Part shown: one piece after another, positions 39,216-47,458 of the stretch
How positions within the stretch are numbered: position 1 is the first letter of the stretch
How the letters are laid out: every line of letters begins with the position of its first letter
Assembly (NCBI RefSeq): GCF_004364555.1
Contig: NZ_SOAM01000003.1
Location: forward strand, 578,264-642,263
DNA: 64,000 nucleotides
Direction of reading: 5' to 3'
DNA from: Amnibacterium kyonggiense
Lineage (GTDB): Bacteria; Actinomycetota; Actinomycetes; Actinomycetales; Microbacteriaceae
Position numbers and translations under genes: made by a program
The notes under the pieces: model-generated
Database searches by the model: none
What the model was told of the DNA's origin: nothing
What the model saw: the letters and a program-made list of their open reading frames with translations, nothing else

Positions 39216-40418
39216 TCAGGCCGGGTGGGTGCGCACCGGGCCGGTGAAGTCCTTGCCGCGCGCGTCCGCCTGAGCGGACCCGCCGAAGAGCTCGCGGTCG
39301 TCGCGCTGCTCCCCGCCTCGCGGCGTTCTCGTGCTCGTGCCGACCGCCGGCTCCGTGAGCTGCACGCGCGTGCGCGGCAGGGCCGCCGGCTGCTGCTGGT
39401 GCAGCCACCGGATCAGCTCCTCCCGGACGAAGCAGCGGAGGTCGAACAGGGTCGGGGCGTCGACCGCGGTCACCAGGATCCGGACGTGGATCATGCCGCC
39501 GACCGCGTCGGTGACCTGGAGGACGGCGACACGGCCGTCCCAGAGGTCCGTGCGCTCGAGCACCCGGTGCATCTCGTCGCGCATCGCCTGCGGGTCGACG
39601 AGCCAGTCGAGGTCGAAGTCGACGGACTGCATGAGCTGGCTGGAGGTCCGGGTCCAGTTCTCGAACGGCGTCGTCGTGAAGTAGGTCGACGGCAGCACCA
39701 TCCGCCGGTCGTCCCAGACGTGGACGACGACGTAGGTGAGCGTGATCTCCTCGATGCGACCCCACTCGCCGTTCGCGATCACGACGTCATCCACGCGGAT
39801 CGCGCCGGAGAAGGCGAGCTGCATGCCGGCGATGACGTTGCCGAGGGTCGACTGCGCGGCGAGGCCGGCGATGATCGACACCACGCCGGCCGACGCGAGC
39901 AGCGACGCCCCGGCGGCGCGCGCGGCGGGGAAGACGAGCAGCGCGGACGCGAGGGCGATCACGACGATGACGACGATCGCGACCCGGCGGATGATCAGCG
40001 CCTGCGTCCGCACCCGGCGTGCGACGCGGTTGTCCGCGACGTCGGTGCGGTAGCGGGCGAGCAGCAGGTCGACGACGAGGGAGACGATCGTCGCGACGAA
40101 CCACGCCGCCAGCGCGATCACCACGATGTTCAGTACGGCGTCGATCGGCGTCCGCAGCTGCAGGACGTCGGAGCCGGCGCCGTCGAACGCGCTCGTCGCT
40201 GCGATCCAGACCGCGATGGCGACGAGGAGCCAGCGGAACGGCCAGCGGAGGCGGTGCACGGCGCGGTCGGGCCAGCCCCGCCGCCTGCCGATGGCGCGGA
40301 AGACGGCGCCGACGACGCCCGCGACCACGACCGCGATCACGGCGCCGACGACCACGTCCGCGCCGAGGCGCGACCAGAAGTGGCCGACGACGTCGGCCCA
40401 GACGCTCGCGAGATCCAT
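39216..40418 (-). CDS. Mechanosensitive channel, MscS family
   Basis: A 400-residue membrane protein with about four to five helices in the first 170 residues and an MscS pore-lining segment (ASLLASAGVVSIIAGLAAQSTLGNVIAGMQLAFSGAIRVDDVV, about residues 175-217) followed by the beta domain GEWGRIEEITLTYVVVHVWDDRRMVLP. It releases solutes on hypo-osmotic shock. The C-terminal about 50 residues are a charged variable tail. Start ATG at 40418 follows GGAAGGAG; upstream in-frame codons lack one. Confidence 0.92.
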   Translation of the reverse strand: MDLASVWADVVGHFWSRLGADVVVGAVIAVVVAGVVGAVFRAIGRRRGWPDRAVHRLRWPFRWLLVAIAVWIAATSAFDGAGSDVLQLRTPIDAVLNIVVIALAAWFVATIVSLVVDLLLARYRTDVADNRVARRVRTQALIIRRVAIVVIVVIALASALLVFPAARAAGASLLASAGVVSIIAGLAAQSTLGNVIAGMQLAFSGAIRVDDVVIANGEWGRIEEITLTYVVVHVWDDRRMVLPSTYFTTTPFENWTRTSSQLMQSVDFDLDWLVDPQAMRDEMHRVLERTDLWDGRVAVLQVTDAVGGMIHVRILVTAVDAPTLFDLRCFVREELIRWLHQQQPAALPRTRVQLTEPAVGTSTRTPRGGEQRDDRELFGGSAQADARGKDFTGPVRTHPA

Positions 40419-40525
40419 GGGGCTCCTTCCCGACGGGAGACACCGCGCCTCCCGCTCCGACGGGCGCGCCGCCCAGGCCCCCATGCTGCCGGAGCGCCCT
40501 TGACGAGCACTCCGCCCGCGGGTGC

Positions 40526-41251
40526 TCAGTCCAGGAACGCCCGGAGGAGCGCCGCGGTGCCGTCGAGGTGCTCGCGCATCGACCGCTGCGCCGCCTCCGC
40601 GTCTCCGCGGAGCACCGCCAGCACGATCCGCTCGTGCTGGGCGTTCGAGTGGGACAGGTTCGGCTCGATCAGCGGGATCTCGTCGAGCAGCGCGTTCGCG
40701 CGGTCCCGCACGTCGGCGAGCAGCGGCAGCAGGGACGGGATGCCCGCCAGCTCGCCGATCGCCAGGTGCAGCCGGGAGTCCGTTCGGCGGTAGTCGACCG
40801 GGCCGGACGCGCTCGTCTCGAGCAGGCGGGACCAGAGTGCGTCGCGCTCCTCCGCGGTCAGGGTGCGGCGCGCGGCCGCGGCGACGGCGCCCTCCTCGAG
40901 CACGGATCGCAGCCCGAGGACGTCGTCGAGCTCGCCCGGCGGCCGCACCGCGGCCGGCGGCGCGGCGTCCGCGAGATCGGTGCGGACGAACGTGCCGCCG
41001 TAGCGACCGCGCCGGCTCTCGAGGTAGCCGGCGTCGGTGAGCGAGCGGATCGCCTCGCGGAGCACGTCCCGGCTGACGCCGAGCCGCCCGGCGAGGTCCC
41101 GCTCCGACGGCAGCGCCTCCCCCGGCGGCACGATCCCGAGCCGGACCGCCTGCAGCAGCCGTGCGAGCGTCTCCTCGAACGCGTTGCCGGAGCGGACGGG
41201 CCGGAACACCGCCTCGGAGGCGGACGGCTGCGCACCGGGATCGATGCTCAT
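40526..41251 (-). CDS. GntR/FadR-family transcriptional regulator
   Basis: A 241-residue regulator. The N-terminal winged helix has PPGEALPSERDLAGRLGVSRDVLREAIRSLTDAGYLESRRGRYGGTFV (about residues 40-85); the C-terminal FCD-type all-alpha domain carries RLHLAIGELAGIPSL and NAQHERIVLAVLRGD with histidines that bind metal or carboxylates. ATG at 41251 is preceded by GGGGGAG. It is the last gene of the gamma-glutamyl pathway cluster and probably its repressor. Confidence 0.87.
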   Translation of the reverse strand: MSIDPGAQPSASEAVFRPVRSGNAFEETLARLLQAVRLGIVPPGEALPSERDLAGRLGVSRDVLREAIRSLTDAGYLESRRGRYGGTFVRTDLADAAPPAAVRPPGELDDVLGLRSVLEEGAVAAAARRTLTAEERDALWSRLLETSASGPVDYRRTDSRLHLAIGELAGIPSLLPLLADVRDRANALLDEIPLIEPNLSHSNAQHERIVLAVLRGDAEAAQRSMREHLDGTAALLRAFLD

Positions 41252-41273
41252 CGCGACTCCCCCGCCCAGCACT

Positions 41274-41310
41274 CTTCGTCTTGTAGGACGTCGCGTCCTA
41301 CAAGACGAAG
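41274..41310 (-). terminator. Terminator hairpin after the SDR gene, GTAGGACG family
   Basis: CTTCGTCTTGTAGGACG (41274-41290) pairs perfectly over 17 bp with 41294-41310, loop of three. The GTAGGACG core also occurs in the hairpin at 53098-53128. Confidence 0.65.
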
Positions 41311-41327
41311 GATGCCTGCGCGCGGAA

Positions 41328-42116
41328 TCACAGCGGCGTCACGTAGGCGGCGGAGATGCCGCCGTCGACGAGGAACGAGGCGCCCGTGATGAAGGAGGCG
41401 TCGTCGGAGGCGAGGAACGCGACCGCCGCGGCGAGCTCCTCCGGCTCCGCGAACCGGCCGACCGGGACGTGGACGAGGCGGCGGGCCGCGCGCTCCGGGT
41501 CCTTCGCGAACAGCTCCTTCAGCAGCGGGGTGTTCACCGGGCCCGGGCAGAGCGCGTTGACGCGGATGCCCTGCCGCGCGAACTGGACGCCGAGCTCGCG
41601 GCTCATCGCGAGGACGCCGCCCTTCGAGGCCGTGTAGGAGATCTGCGAGGTCGCGCTGCCGAGCACGGCGACGAACGACGCGGTGTTGATGATCGAGCCG
41701 CGGCCGGCCGGGACCATGTGCCGGAGCGCGGCGCGGCTGCAGAGGTAGACGGACGTGAGGTTGACGAGCTGCACCCGGTCCCAGGCGTCGAGCTCGGTCG
41801 TCTCGATCGAGTCGTCGTCAGCGGGCGAGATCCCCGCGTTGTTGAAGGCGATGTCGACCGCGCCGAAGTCCGCCGCGACGCCGTCGAAGAGCGCGTCGAC
41901 GCTCGCCCTGTCCGCCACGTCGGTGCGCACGAACGTGCCGTCGACCTCCTCCGCGGCCCGGCGGCCGGCGTCCGGGTCGAGGTCGGCGACGACCACGCGG
42001 GCGCCCTCGGCGGCGAGCCGGCGGGCGGTCGCGAGCCCGATGCCGCTGCCGCCGCCCGTGATCACGGCGGTGCGGCCGCGGAGGCGGGCGGTCAGGTCGA
42101 TCGGGGTCACGGTCAT
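41328..42116 (-). CDS. Short-chain dehydrogenase/reductase
   Basis: A 262-residue classical SDR: TGGGSGIGLATARRL cofactor motif, VVADLD that favours NAD(H), NNAGISP, catalytic YTASK and PGPVNTP. Its ATG overlaps the ALDH stop (ATGA), so both enzymes are made together. In this cluster an alcohol-to-aldehyde oxidation feeding ALDH is the natural reading, for example of a gamma-glutamyl-ethanolamide hydroxyl; that is inference. Confidence 0.88.
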   Translation of the reverse strand: MTVTPIDLTARLRGRTAVITGGGSGIGLATARRLAAEGARVVVADLDPDAGRRAAEEVDGTFVRTDVADRASVDALFDGVAADFGAVDIAFNNAGISPADDDSIETTELDAWDRVQLVNLTSVYLCSRAALRHMVPAGRGSIINTASFVAVLGSATSQISYTASKGGVLAMSRELGVQFARQGIRVNALCPGPVNTPLLKELFAKDPERAARRLVHVPVGRFAEPEELAAAVAFLASDDASFITGASFLVDGGISAAYVTPL

Positions 42117-43489
42117 GCGGGGGCCTCTCCGGTGGCGTAGAAGACGTTCTTGACGGCGGTGAACGCGAGCGGGGCGTCCGGCCCGAGCTCGCGGCCGATG
42201 CCCGACCGCTTCATCCCGCCGAACGGCGTGGTGTAGCGGACGGACGAGTTCGAGTTGACGCTGAGCGCACCCGATCGGACGGCGCGGGACACCCGGATGC
42301 CGCGACCGAGGTCGCGTGTCCAGATCGAGCCGGACAGGCCGTACCGGGTGTCGTTCGCCAGCCGGACGGCCTCCGCCTCGCCGTCGAACGCCTGCACGGC
42401 CACGACGGGGCCGAAGATCTCCTCGCGGAGCACCCGGTCGTCCGGGCGGTCGGGCAGCAGGACGGCCGGCGCGAACCAGAAGCCGGCCCCGGAGGGCGCG
42501 GAGCCGCGGAACGCGACCGGGGTCGAGCCGTCGACGAACGACGCGACCCGGTCCCGGTGCGCCGCGCTGACGAGCGGCCCCATCTGCACGTCCTCGCCGC
42601 GCGGGTCGCCGACCCGCCAAGCGGCGACGGCGGGCTCGAGCCGCTCGAGGAACGCGTCGAGCACGCTCCGCTCGACGAGGAGCCGGCTGCGGGCGCAGCA
42701 GTCCTGGCCGGCGTTGTCGAAGACGGCGCCCGGGGCGGCCGCCGCGGCGGCGTCGAGGTCGGCGTCCGCGAAGACGACGTTCGCGCTCTTGCCGCCGAGC
42801 TCGAGGGTGACCGGCTTGACCTGCTCCGCGGCGAGCGCCATCACGCGGGAGCCCGTGCCCGTCGATCCGGTGAAGACGACCTTCGCGACGTCGGGGTGGC
42901 GCACGAGGGCCTCCCCCGCCTCCGCGCCGCGGCCCGGCACGGTCTGCAGGAGGCCGTCGGGCAGGCCCGCCTCGAGCGCCAGGCCCGCGAGGCGCAGGGC
43001 GGTGAGCGGGGTCCATTCCGCGGGCTTCAGGATCACCGCGTTGCCGGCCGCGAGCGCGGGCGCGAAGCCCCACGCCGCGATCGTCATCGGGAAGTTCCAG
43101 GGGACGATCACGCCGACGACGCCGAGCGGCTCGTGGAAGGTGACGTCGATGCCGCCGGCGACCGGGATCTGGCTGCCGATCAGGCGTTCCGGCGCGCCGG
43201 CGTAGTACTCGAGCACGTCCCGGACGTGGCCGGCCTCCCACCGCGCCGACGCGATCGGGTGCCCCGAGTTGCGGACCTCGAGCGCCGCGAGCTCCTCGAC
43301 GTGCGCGTCGACGACCGCGGCGAAGCGGCGGAGCAGCCGCGCGCGATCGGCCGGGGCGAGCGCGGCCCAGCCCTCCTGCGCGCGGACCGCGCGGCGGACC
43401 GCCGCGTCGACCTCCCCCGCGTCGGCCATGCCGACCTCGGTGAACGCCGCCCCGGTCGACGGGTCGACGATCGGGAACGCCTCGGTCAT
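42113..43489 (-). CDS. NAD(P)-dependent aldehyde dehydrogenase
   Basis: A 458-residue ALDH. Motifs: VIVPWNFPMTIAAWGFAPALAAGN, FTGSTGTGSRVM, catalytic Glu in LELGGKSANVVF and nucleophile Cys in NAGQDCCARSRL, then EEIFGPVVAVQAF near the end. It oxidises an aldehyde to acid, probably a gamma-glutamyl-aminoaldehyde in this context. ATG follows GGGGGAGG. First gene after the hairpin at 43510-43567; coupled to SDR. Confidence 0.93.
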   Translation of the reverse strand: MTEAFPIVDPSTGAAFTEVGMADAGEVDAAVRRAVRAQEGWAALAPADRARLLRRFAAVVDAHVEELAALEVRNSGHPIASARWEAGHVRDVLEYYAGAPERLIGSQIPVAGGIDVTFHEPLGVVGVIVPWNFPMTIAAWGFAPALAAGNAVILKPAEWTPLTALRLAGLALEAGLPDGLLQTVPGRGAEAGEALVRHPDVAKVVFTGSTGTGSRVMALAAEQVKPVTLELGGKSANVVFADADLDAAAAAAPGAVFDNAGQDCCARSRLLVERSVLDAFLERLEPAVAAWRVGDPRGEDVQMGPLVSAAHRDRVASFVDGSTPVAFRGSAPSGAGFWFAPAVLLPDRPDDRVLREEIFGPVVAVQAFDGEAEAVRLANDTRYGLSGSIWTRDLGRGIRVSRAVRSGALSVNSNSSVRYTTPFGGMKRSGIGRELGPDAPLAFTAVKNVFYATGEAPA

Positions 43490-43509
43490 GCGCCCTCCCC
43501 CTGCTCGGT

Positions 43510-43567
43510 GTTCACGGATACGGAGATCTGGCGGCGCGGGGCGTCCCGGATCTCCGTATCCGTGAAC
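43510..43567 (-). terminator. Terminator hairpin, ACGGATACGGAGATC family
   Basis: GTTCACGGATACGGAGATC (43510-43528) pairs over 19 bp with 43549-43567; the 20-nt loop can itself pair partly. It separates the hydrolase gene from the ALDH gene within the cluster. Confidence 0.6.
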
Positions 43568-43580
43568 GGCGTGCGACGGC

Positions 43581-44327
43581 TCACGAGGCGGCCCGCGCGA
43601 GGGCGGCGAAGAGGCGGCGGTCCGCCTCGTCCTGCTCCGGGTGCCACTGCACGCCGACGACGAAGCGGCGGGAGGGCAGCTCGACCGCCTCCACGAGGCC
43701 GTCCGCGGCGTGCGCGGCGACGACGAGCCCGTCGGCGACGCGGTCGAGCACCTGGTGGTGGTGGCAGTGCACGGAGAGCCGGTCGCCGACCGCGCCGAGC
43801 ACCTCCCGGACCAGCGTGCCGCCGGAGATCCTCACGTCCGAGCGGGTGAACCCGCCGCTCGTCCCGCCGTGCGTCCCGTCCGGCAGCACGTCGGGCACGT
43901 GCTGGACGAGCGTGCCGCCGAGCGCCACGTTGAGCAGCTGCACGCCGCGGCAGATCGCGAGCACGGGCAGGTCCCGCTCGATCGCCGCGAGCACGAGCGC
44001 GATCTCCCAGCCGTCCCGGTCGTGGCGCGGCGCGTCCGTGTGCGGCCCCCGCTCGGCGCCGTAGCGCGCCGGGTCGACGTCCGCGCCGCCGGACACGACG
44101 AGCCCGTCGACGGCGCCGAGCACGCGCTCGACCACCTCGTCGTCGAACGGCTGCGGCGGGAGCATGACGGGGATGCCGCCGCCCTCCTCCACCGCGATCA
44201 GGTAGGTCTCCGGCACCATGCCGAACCGCTCGTCCCACTCCCCGCGGACGGCCTGCTCGAGGTAGGTCGTCACGCCGATCAGGGGCGCACCGCGCCGCAC
44301 GGACCCCGATGAGTACTCGCTAGCCAC
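43581..44327 (-). CDS. puuD: Gamma-glutamyl-gamma-aminobutyrate hydrolase family (class I GATase fold)
   Basis: A 248-residue hydrolase like PuuD. Nucleophile Cys is in LAICRGVQLLNVALGG, and the His-Glu pair in GVQWHPEQDE; VDGLVVSGGADVDPARYG is also typical. It removes the glutamyl group from a gamma-glutamylated amine-derived acid. The ATG overlaps the ligase gene stop by 8 bp. Symbol by homology; the substrate may be gamma-glutamylglycine rather than gamma-glutamyl-GABA. Confidence 0.85.
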   Translation of the reverse strand: MASEYSSGSVRRGAPLIGVTTYLEQAVRGEWDERFGMVPETYLIAVEEGGGIPVMLPPQPFDDEVVERVLGAVDGLVVSGGADVDPARYGAERGPHTDAPRHDRDGWEIALVLAAIERDLPVLAICRGVQLLNVALGGTLVQHVPDVLPDGTHGGTSGGFTRSDVRISGGTLVREVLGAVGDRLSVHCHHHQVLDRVADGLVVAAHAADGLVEAVELPSRRFVVGVQWHPEQDEADRRLFAALARAAS

Positions 44328-45702
44328 GCTCGAACCCCCGCACCCGCTCCCAGTCGGTGACCGCGCTGCGGAACGCGGCGAGCTCGACGGCGGCGGTGTT
44401 CAGGTAGTGCTCCACGACGTCCTCCCCGAACGCGTCCCGCACGAAGTCGGAGGCGCCGAACATCGCGGCCGCCTCGTCGAGCGTCGTCGGCAGGCGCGGC
44501 TTGTCGCTCTCGTACGCGTTGCCGACGTGCGCGTCCTCGAGCGGCAGCTCGCGCTCGATCCCGTCGATGCCGGCGGCGATCATCGCGGCGACCGCGAGGT
44601 ACGGGTTCACGTCGCCGCCCGGCGCGCGGTTCTCGAAGCGGAGGGCGTGCCCGCGGCCCACGACGCGGAGCGCGCAGGTGCGGTTGTCGAGGCCCCAGGC
44701 CACCGCTGTCGGCGCGAAGGACCCGTCCTGGTACCGCTTGTACGAGTTGATGTTCGGCGCGAAGAGCAGGGTGAGCTCGCGGAGGTGCGCGAGCTGACCG
44801 GCGAGGAAGTGCTCCATCAGCGGCGAGAAGCCGTTCGGGCGCGCGGCGTCCGCCATCGCGGCGGATCCGTCGGTGCCCCGCACCGACAGGTGGATGTGGC
44901 AGGAGTTGCCTTCGCGCTCGTTGAACTTCGCCATGAACGTGAGCGCCTTGCCGTGCGCGTCCGCGATCTCCTTCGCCCCGTTCTTGTAGAGCACATGGTT
45001 GTCGCAGGTGGCGAGCGCGTGCGCGTAGCGGAACGCGATCTCCTGCTGGCCGAGGTTGCACTCCCCCTTCACGCCCTCGCAGTACATCCCCGCGCCGTCC
45101 ATCGCCAGGCGGATGTCCCGGAGCAGCGGCTCCATGCGGGTGGACGCGAGCAGCGCGTAGTCGATGTTGTAGTCGGAGGCCGGCGTGAGCCCCTGGTAGC
45201 GCTTCGCCCACGCCTGACGGTAGGTGTCCTCGAACACGATGAACTCGAGCTCCGTGCCGACGAAGGGCTCGAGGCCGAGCGCCGCGAGCCGCTCGATCTG
45301 CCGCTGCAGGATCCGCCGCGGGGACACGGAGACCGCGGCCCCGTGGTCCTCGTCGGGGCCCGGCACCAGCTCGAGGTCGGCCATCACGAGCGCGGTGCCC
45401 GGCAGCCACGGCGTGCGCCGGAGGGTCTCGAGGTCCGGCCGCAGCACCATGTCGCCGTAGCCGCGCTCCCACGAGGAGATCGCGTAGCCGTCGACCGTGT
45501 TCATGTCCATGTCGACCGCGAGGAGGTAGTTGCAGGCCTCCGCGCCGTGGTGTGCGACGTCCTCCAGGAACAGGCGCGCGGCGACCCGCTTGCCGACGAG
45601 GCGCCCCTGCATGTCCGCGAACGCGACGATCACCGTGTCGGTCGCCCCCGATGCGACGTCGGCGGCGAGCTCCTCCAGCCCCAGGTTGCCGGTCTTGGGC
45701 AT
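44320..45702 (-). CDS. Glutamine-synthetase-like gamma-glutamyl-amine ligase
   Basis: A 460-residue member of the GlnA3/GlnA4/PuuA group that ligates glutamate to an amine with ATP. Motifs: FADMQGRLVGKRV near the N-terminus, FVGTELEFIVFEDTY (metal Glu), NEREGNSCHIHLS, the phosphate loop LFAPNINSYKRYQDGSFAPTAVAWGLDNRT and RFENRAPGGDVNPYLAVAAMI. Start ATG 45702 follows GGAGG. Streptomyces GlnA4 makes gamma-glutamyl-ethanolamide and GlnA3 gamma-glutamyl-polyamines; the neighbours favour the former. Confidence 0.88.
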   Translation of the reverse strand: MPKTGNLGLEELAADVASGATDTVIVAFADMQGRLVGKRVAARLFLEDVAHHGAEACNYLLAVDMDMNTVDGYAISSWERGYGDMVLRPDLETLRRTPWLPGTALVMADLELVPGPDEDHGAAVSVSPRRILQRQIERLAALGLEPFVGTELEFIVFEDTYRQAWAKRYQGLTPASDYNIDYALLASTRMEPLLRDIRLAMDGAGMYCEGVKGECNLGQQEIAFRYAHALATCDNHVLYKNGAKEIADAHGKALTFMAKFNEREGNSCHIHLSVRGTDGSAAMADAARPNGFSPLMEHFLAGQLAHLRELTLLFAPNINSYKRYQDGSFAPTAVAWGLDNRTCALRVVGRGHALRFENRAPGGDVNPYLAVAAMIAAGIDGIERELPLEDAHVGNAYESDKPRLPTTLDEAAAMFGASDFVRDAFGEDVVEHYLNTAAVELAAFRSAVTDWERVRGFERG

Positions 45703-45753
45703 CGCATCCTCCAAAGGTCGGTCGGCAGGCCGTTGCCCAGTATGGCGCGTGAA

Positions 45754-45775
45754 GGTTTTACCGCGGCGTAACACC
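45754..45775. promoter_or_regulatory. Inverted-repeat operator between ligase and permease genes
   Basis: GGTTTTAC, 6 bp, GTAACACC form an inverted repeat in the 136-bp divergent gap. On the minus strand it reads GTTAC-N6-GTAAA, close to the actinomycete GlnR site gTnAC-n6-GaAAC. A direct repeat CCAAAGGTCG also flanks the region (45711-45720 and 45774-45783). Confidence 0.45.
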
Positions 45776-45838
45776 AAAGGTCGACGGCGCGACCTTCCGC
45801 GTCGCTACGCTCCCCGAAACGCCGAGCCGAGGAGCGCC

Positions 45839-47347
45839 ATGTCGTCCACCTCCCGCCCATCCTCCGTCACCTATCGGGCCCCCGACGAGGGGTACTTCGA
45901 GAAGCGGCAGCTGAAGCGCTCGGCCGGCTTCTGGGGCATCTGGGGGCTCGGGGTCGCGGCGGTGATCTCCGGCGAGTTCTCCGGCTGGAACTTCGGCACG
46001 GCGAGCGCCGGCTTCGGCGGCATGGCGATCGCGACGGCGATCGTCATCGTCATGTACTTCTGCCTGCTGTTCTCCATCGGGGAGATGTCGGCGGCGATGC
46101 CGCACACCGGCGGCGCGTACTCGTTCGCCCGGGCCGCGCTCGGCCCGTGGGGCGGCTTCGTCACGGGCCTCGCGGAGTCCATCGAGTACGTCATGACGAC
46201 TGCGGTCGTCGTGTTCTTCGCCGGGCAGTACGCGGACCTGGCGCTGCAGGACCTGACCGGGGCGAGCTTCCCGCAGCCGGTCTGGTGGGCCGTGCTGTAC
46301 CTCGTGTTCCTCGGCGTAAACATCCTCGGCGCCGCGATCGGCTTCCGGCTCGCGATCGTCGTGTCGATCCTCTCGATCGCGATCCTCGCCGTGTTCGTGA
46401 TCGTCGCGTTCGCGACCGGCGGCTTCCAGGTCGAGAAGCTGTTCGACGTCGCCCCGAGCGAGGGGAACTCGACCTTCCTGCCGGGCGGCGTGCTCCCGAT
46501 CCTGCTCGTCATGCCGTTCGCGATGTGGTTCTTCCTCGGCATCGAGGAGCTGCCGCTCGCGGCGGAGGAGGCGCACGAGCCGCAGAAGGTCATCCCGAAG
46601 GCCGGCTTCTGGGGCCTCATCACCCTGCTGATCTGCGCGATCGCCGTCTTCGTCGTGAACACCGGCGTGCTCGGCGCGAAGGCCACCGCCGTGTCCGGCC
46701 AGCCGCTCATCGACGGCTTCGACCTGATGGTGCCGAAGGGGCTCGCGGGCCTCCTGGCGCTGTTCGCCCTGGTCGGGCTGCTCGCCTCCCTGCAGGGCAT
46801 CATGTTCGCCTACGGCCGGAACATGTACTCGCTGTCGCGGGCCGGCTACTACCCGCGCTTCCTCTCCCTGACCGGCGGGCGGCAGACCCCGTGGGTCGCG
46901 CTGATCGTCGGCGCGGTCATCGGCTTCGTCGCGCTCGTGATCGTGCAGGTCGCGGGCGGCGCGACCGGCGTCGCCGGCGCCGTCGTCCTGAACATCGCGG
47001 TGTGGGGCGCGGTCATCTCCTACATGTCGCAGGCGCTGTCGTTCCTCGTGCTGCGGCGCCGCTTCCCGAACGCGGAGCGCCCGTACCGCAGCCCGGTCGG
47101 CGCACCGGGCGCCGTGATCGCCGGCGTGATCGCGCTCGCGATCTTCATCGGCTTCTTCTTCACCGGGCCCGGCTACCTCATCGCGATCGCGGCGATCGCC
47201 GTCGTGTACGTGATCGGCCTCCTGCTCTTCGCCGTCGTGGGCCGGCACAACCTCGTGCTGTCGCCGGAGGAGGAGTACGCGATGACGGGCGGCCTCCACC
47301 GCGACCCCGATGTCGAGGCCTACGACGGGACCGTCCCCGCAGCCTGA
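45839..47347 (+). CDS. APC-family permease, ethanolamine-permease-like
   Basis: A 502-residue transporter with about 12 helices. ISGEFSGWNFGTASAGFGGM, MYFCLLFSIGEMSAAMPHTGGAYSFARAALGPWGGFVTGLAESIEYVMTT in pieces match ethanolamine/Eat-type permeases. ATG 45839 follows GAGGAG; a TACGCT -10 lies at 45806-45811. Divergent from the gamma-glutamyl ligase, so it most likely supplies its amine substrate. Confidence 0.87.
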   Translation: MSSTSRPSSVTYRAPDEGYFEKRQLKRSAGFWGIWGLGVAAVISGEFSGWNFGTASAGFGGMAIATAIVIVMYFCLLFSIGEMSAAMPHTGGAYSFARAALGPWGGFVTGLAESIEYVMTTAVVVFFAGQYADLALQDLTGASFPQPVWWAVLYLVFLGVNILGAAIGFRLAIVVSILSIAILAVFVIVAFATGGFQVEKLFDVAPSEGNSTFLPGGVLPILLVMPFAMWFFLGIEELPLAAEEAHEPQKVIPKAGFWGLITLLICAIAVFVVNTGVLGAKATAVSGQPLIDGFDLMVPKGLAGLLALFALVGLLASLQGIMFAYGRNMYSLSRAGYYPRFLSLTGGRQTPWVALIVGAVIGFVALVIVQVAGGATGVAGAVVLNIAVWGAVISYMSQALSFLVLRRRFPNAERPYRSPVGAPGAVIAGVIALAIFIGFFFTGPGYLIAIAAIAVVYVIGLLLFAVVGRHNLVLSPEEEYAMTGGLHRDPDVEAYDGTVPAA

Positions 47348-47358
47348 CGCCGACATCC

Positions 47359-47411
47359 TGCTCACGCTTCTTGCCGCCCGCGGCACGTGCGGGCGGCAAG
47401 AAGCGTGAGCA
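47359..47411. terminator. Terminator hairpin, TGCTCACGCTTCTTGCC family
   Basis: A perfect 23-bp stem (47359-47381 with 47389-47411, 7-nt loop) 11 bp past the permease stop. Its arm matches that at 1904-1964 over 22 bases. Confidence 0.75.
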
Positions 47412-47458
47412 AGGACGCCTCCATGTGACGTGCGGGATCGCGCGGCCAGGATGAGCGC

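Noticed and set aside
40526..47347. Classical putrescine (Puu) pathway
   Set aside because: No PuuB oxidase or PuuE aminotransferase in the cluster, and an SDR is present instead.
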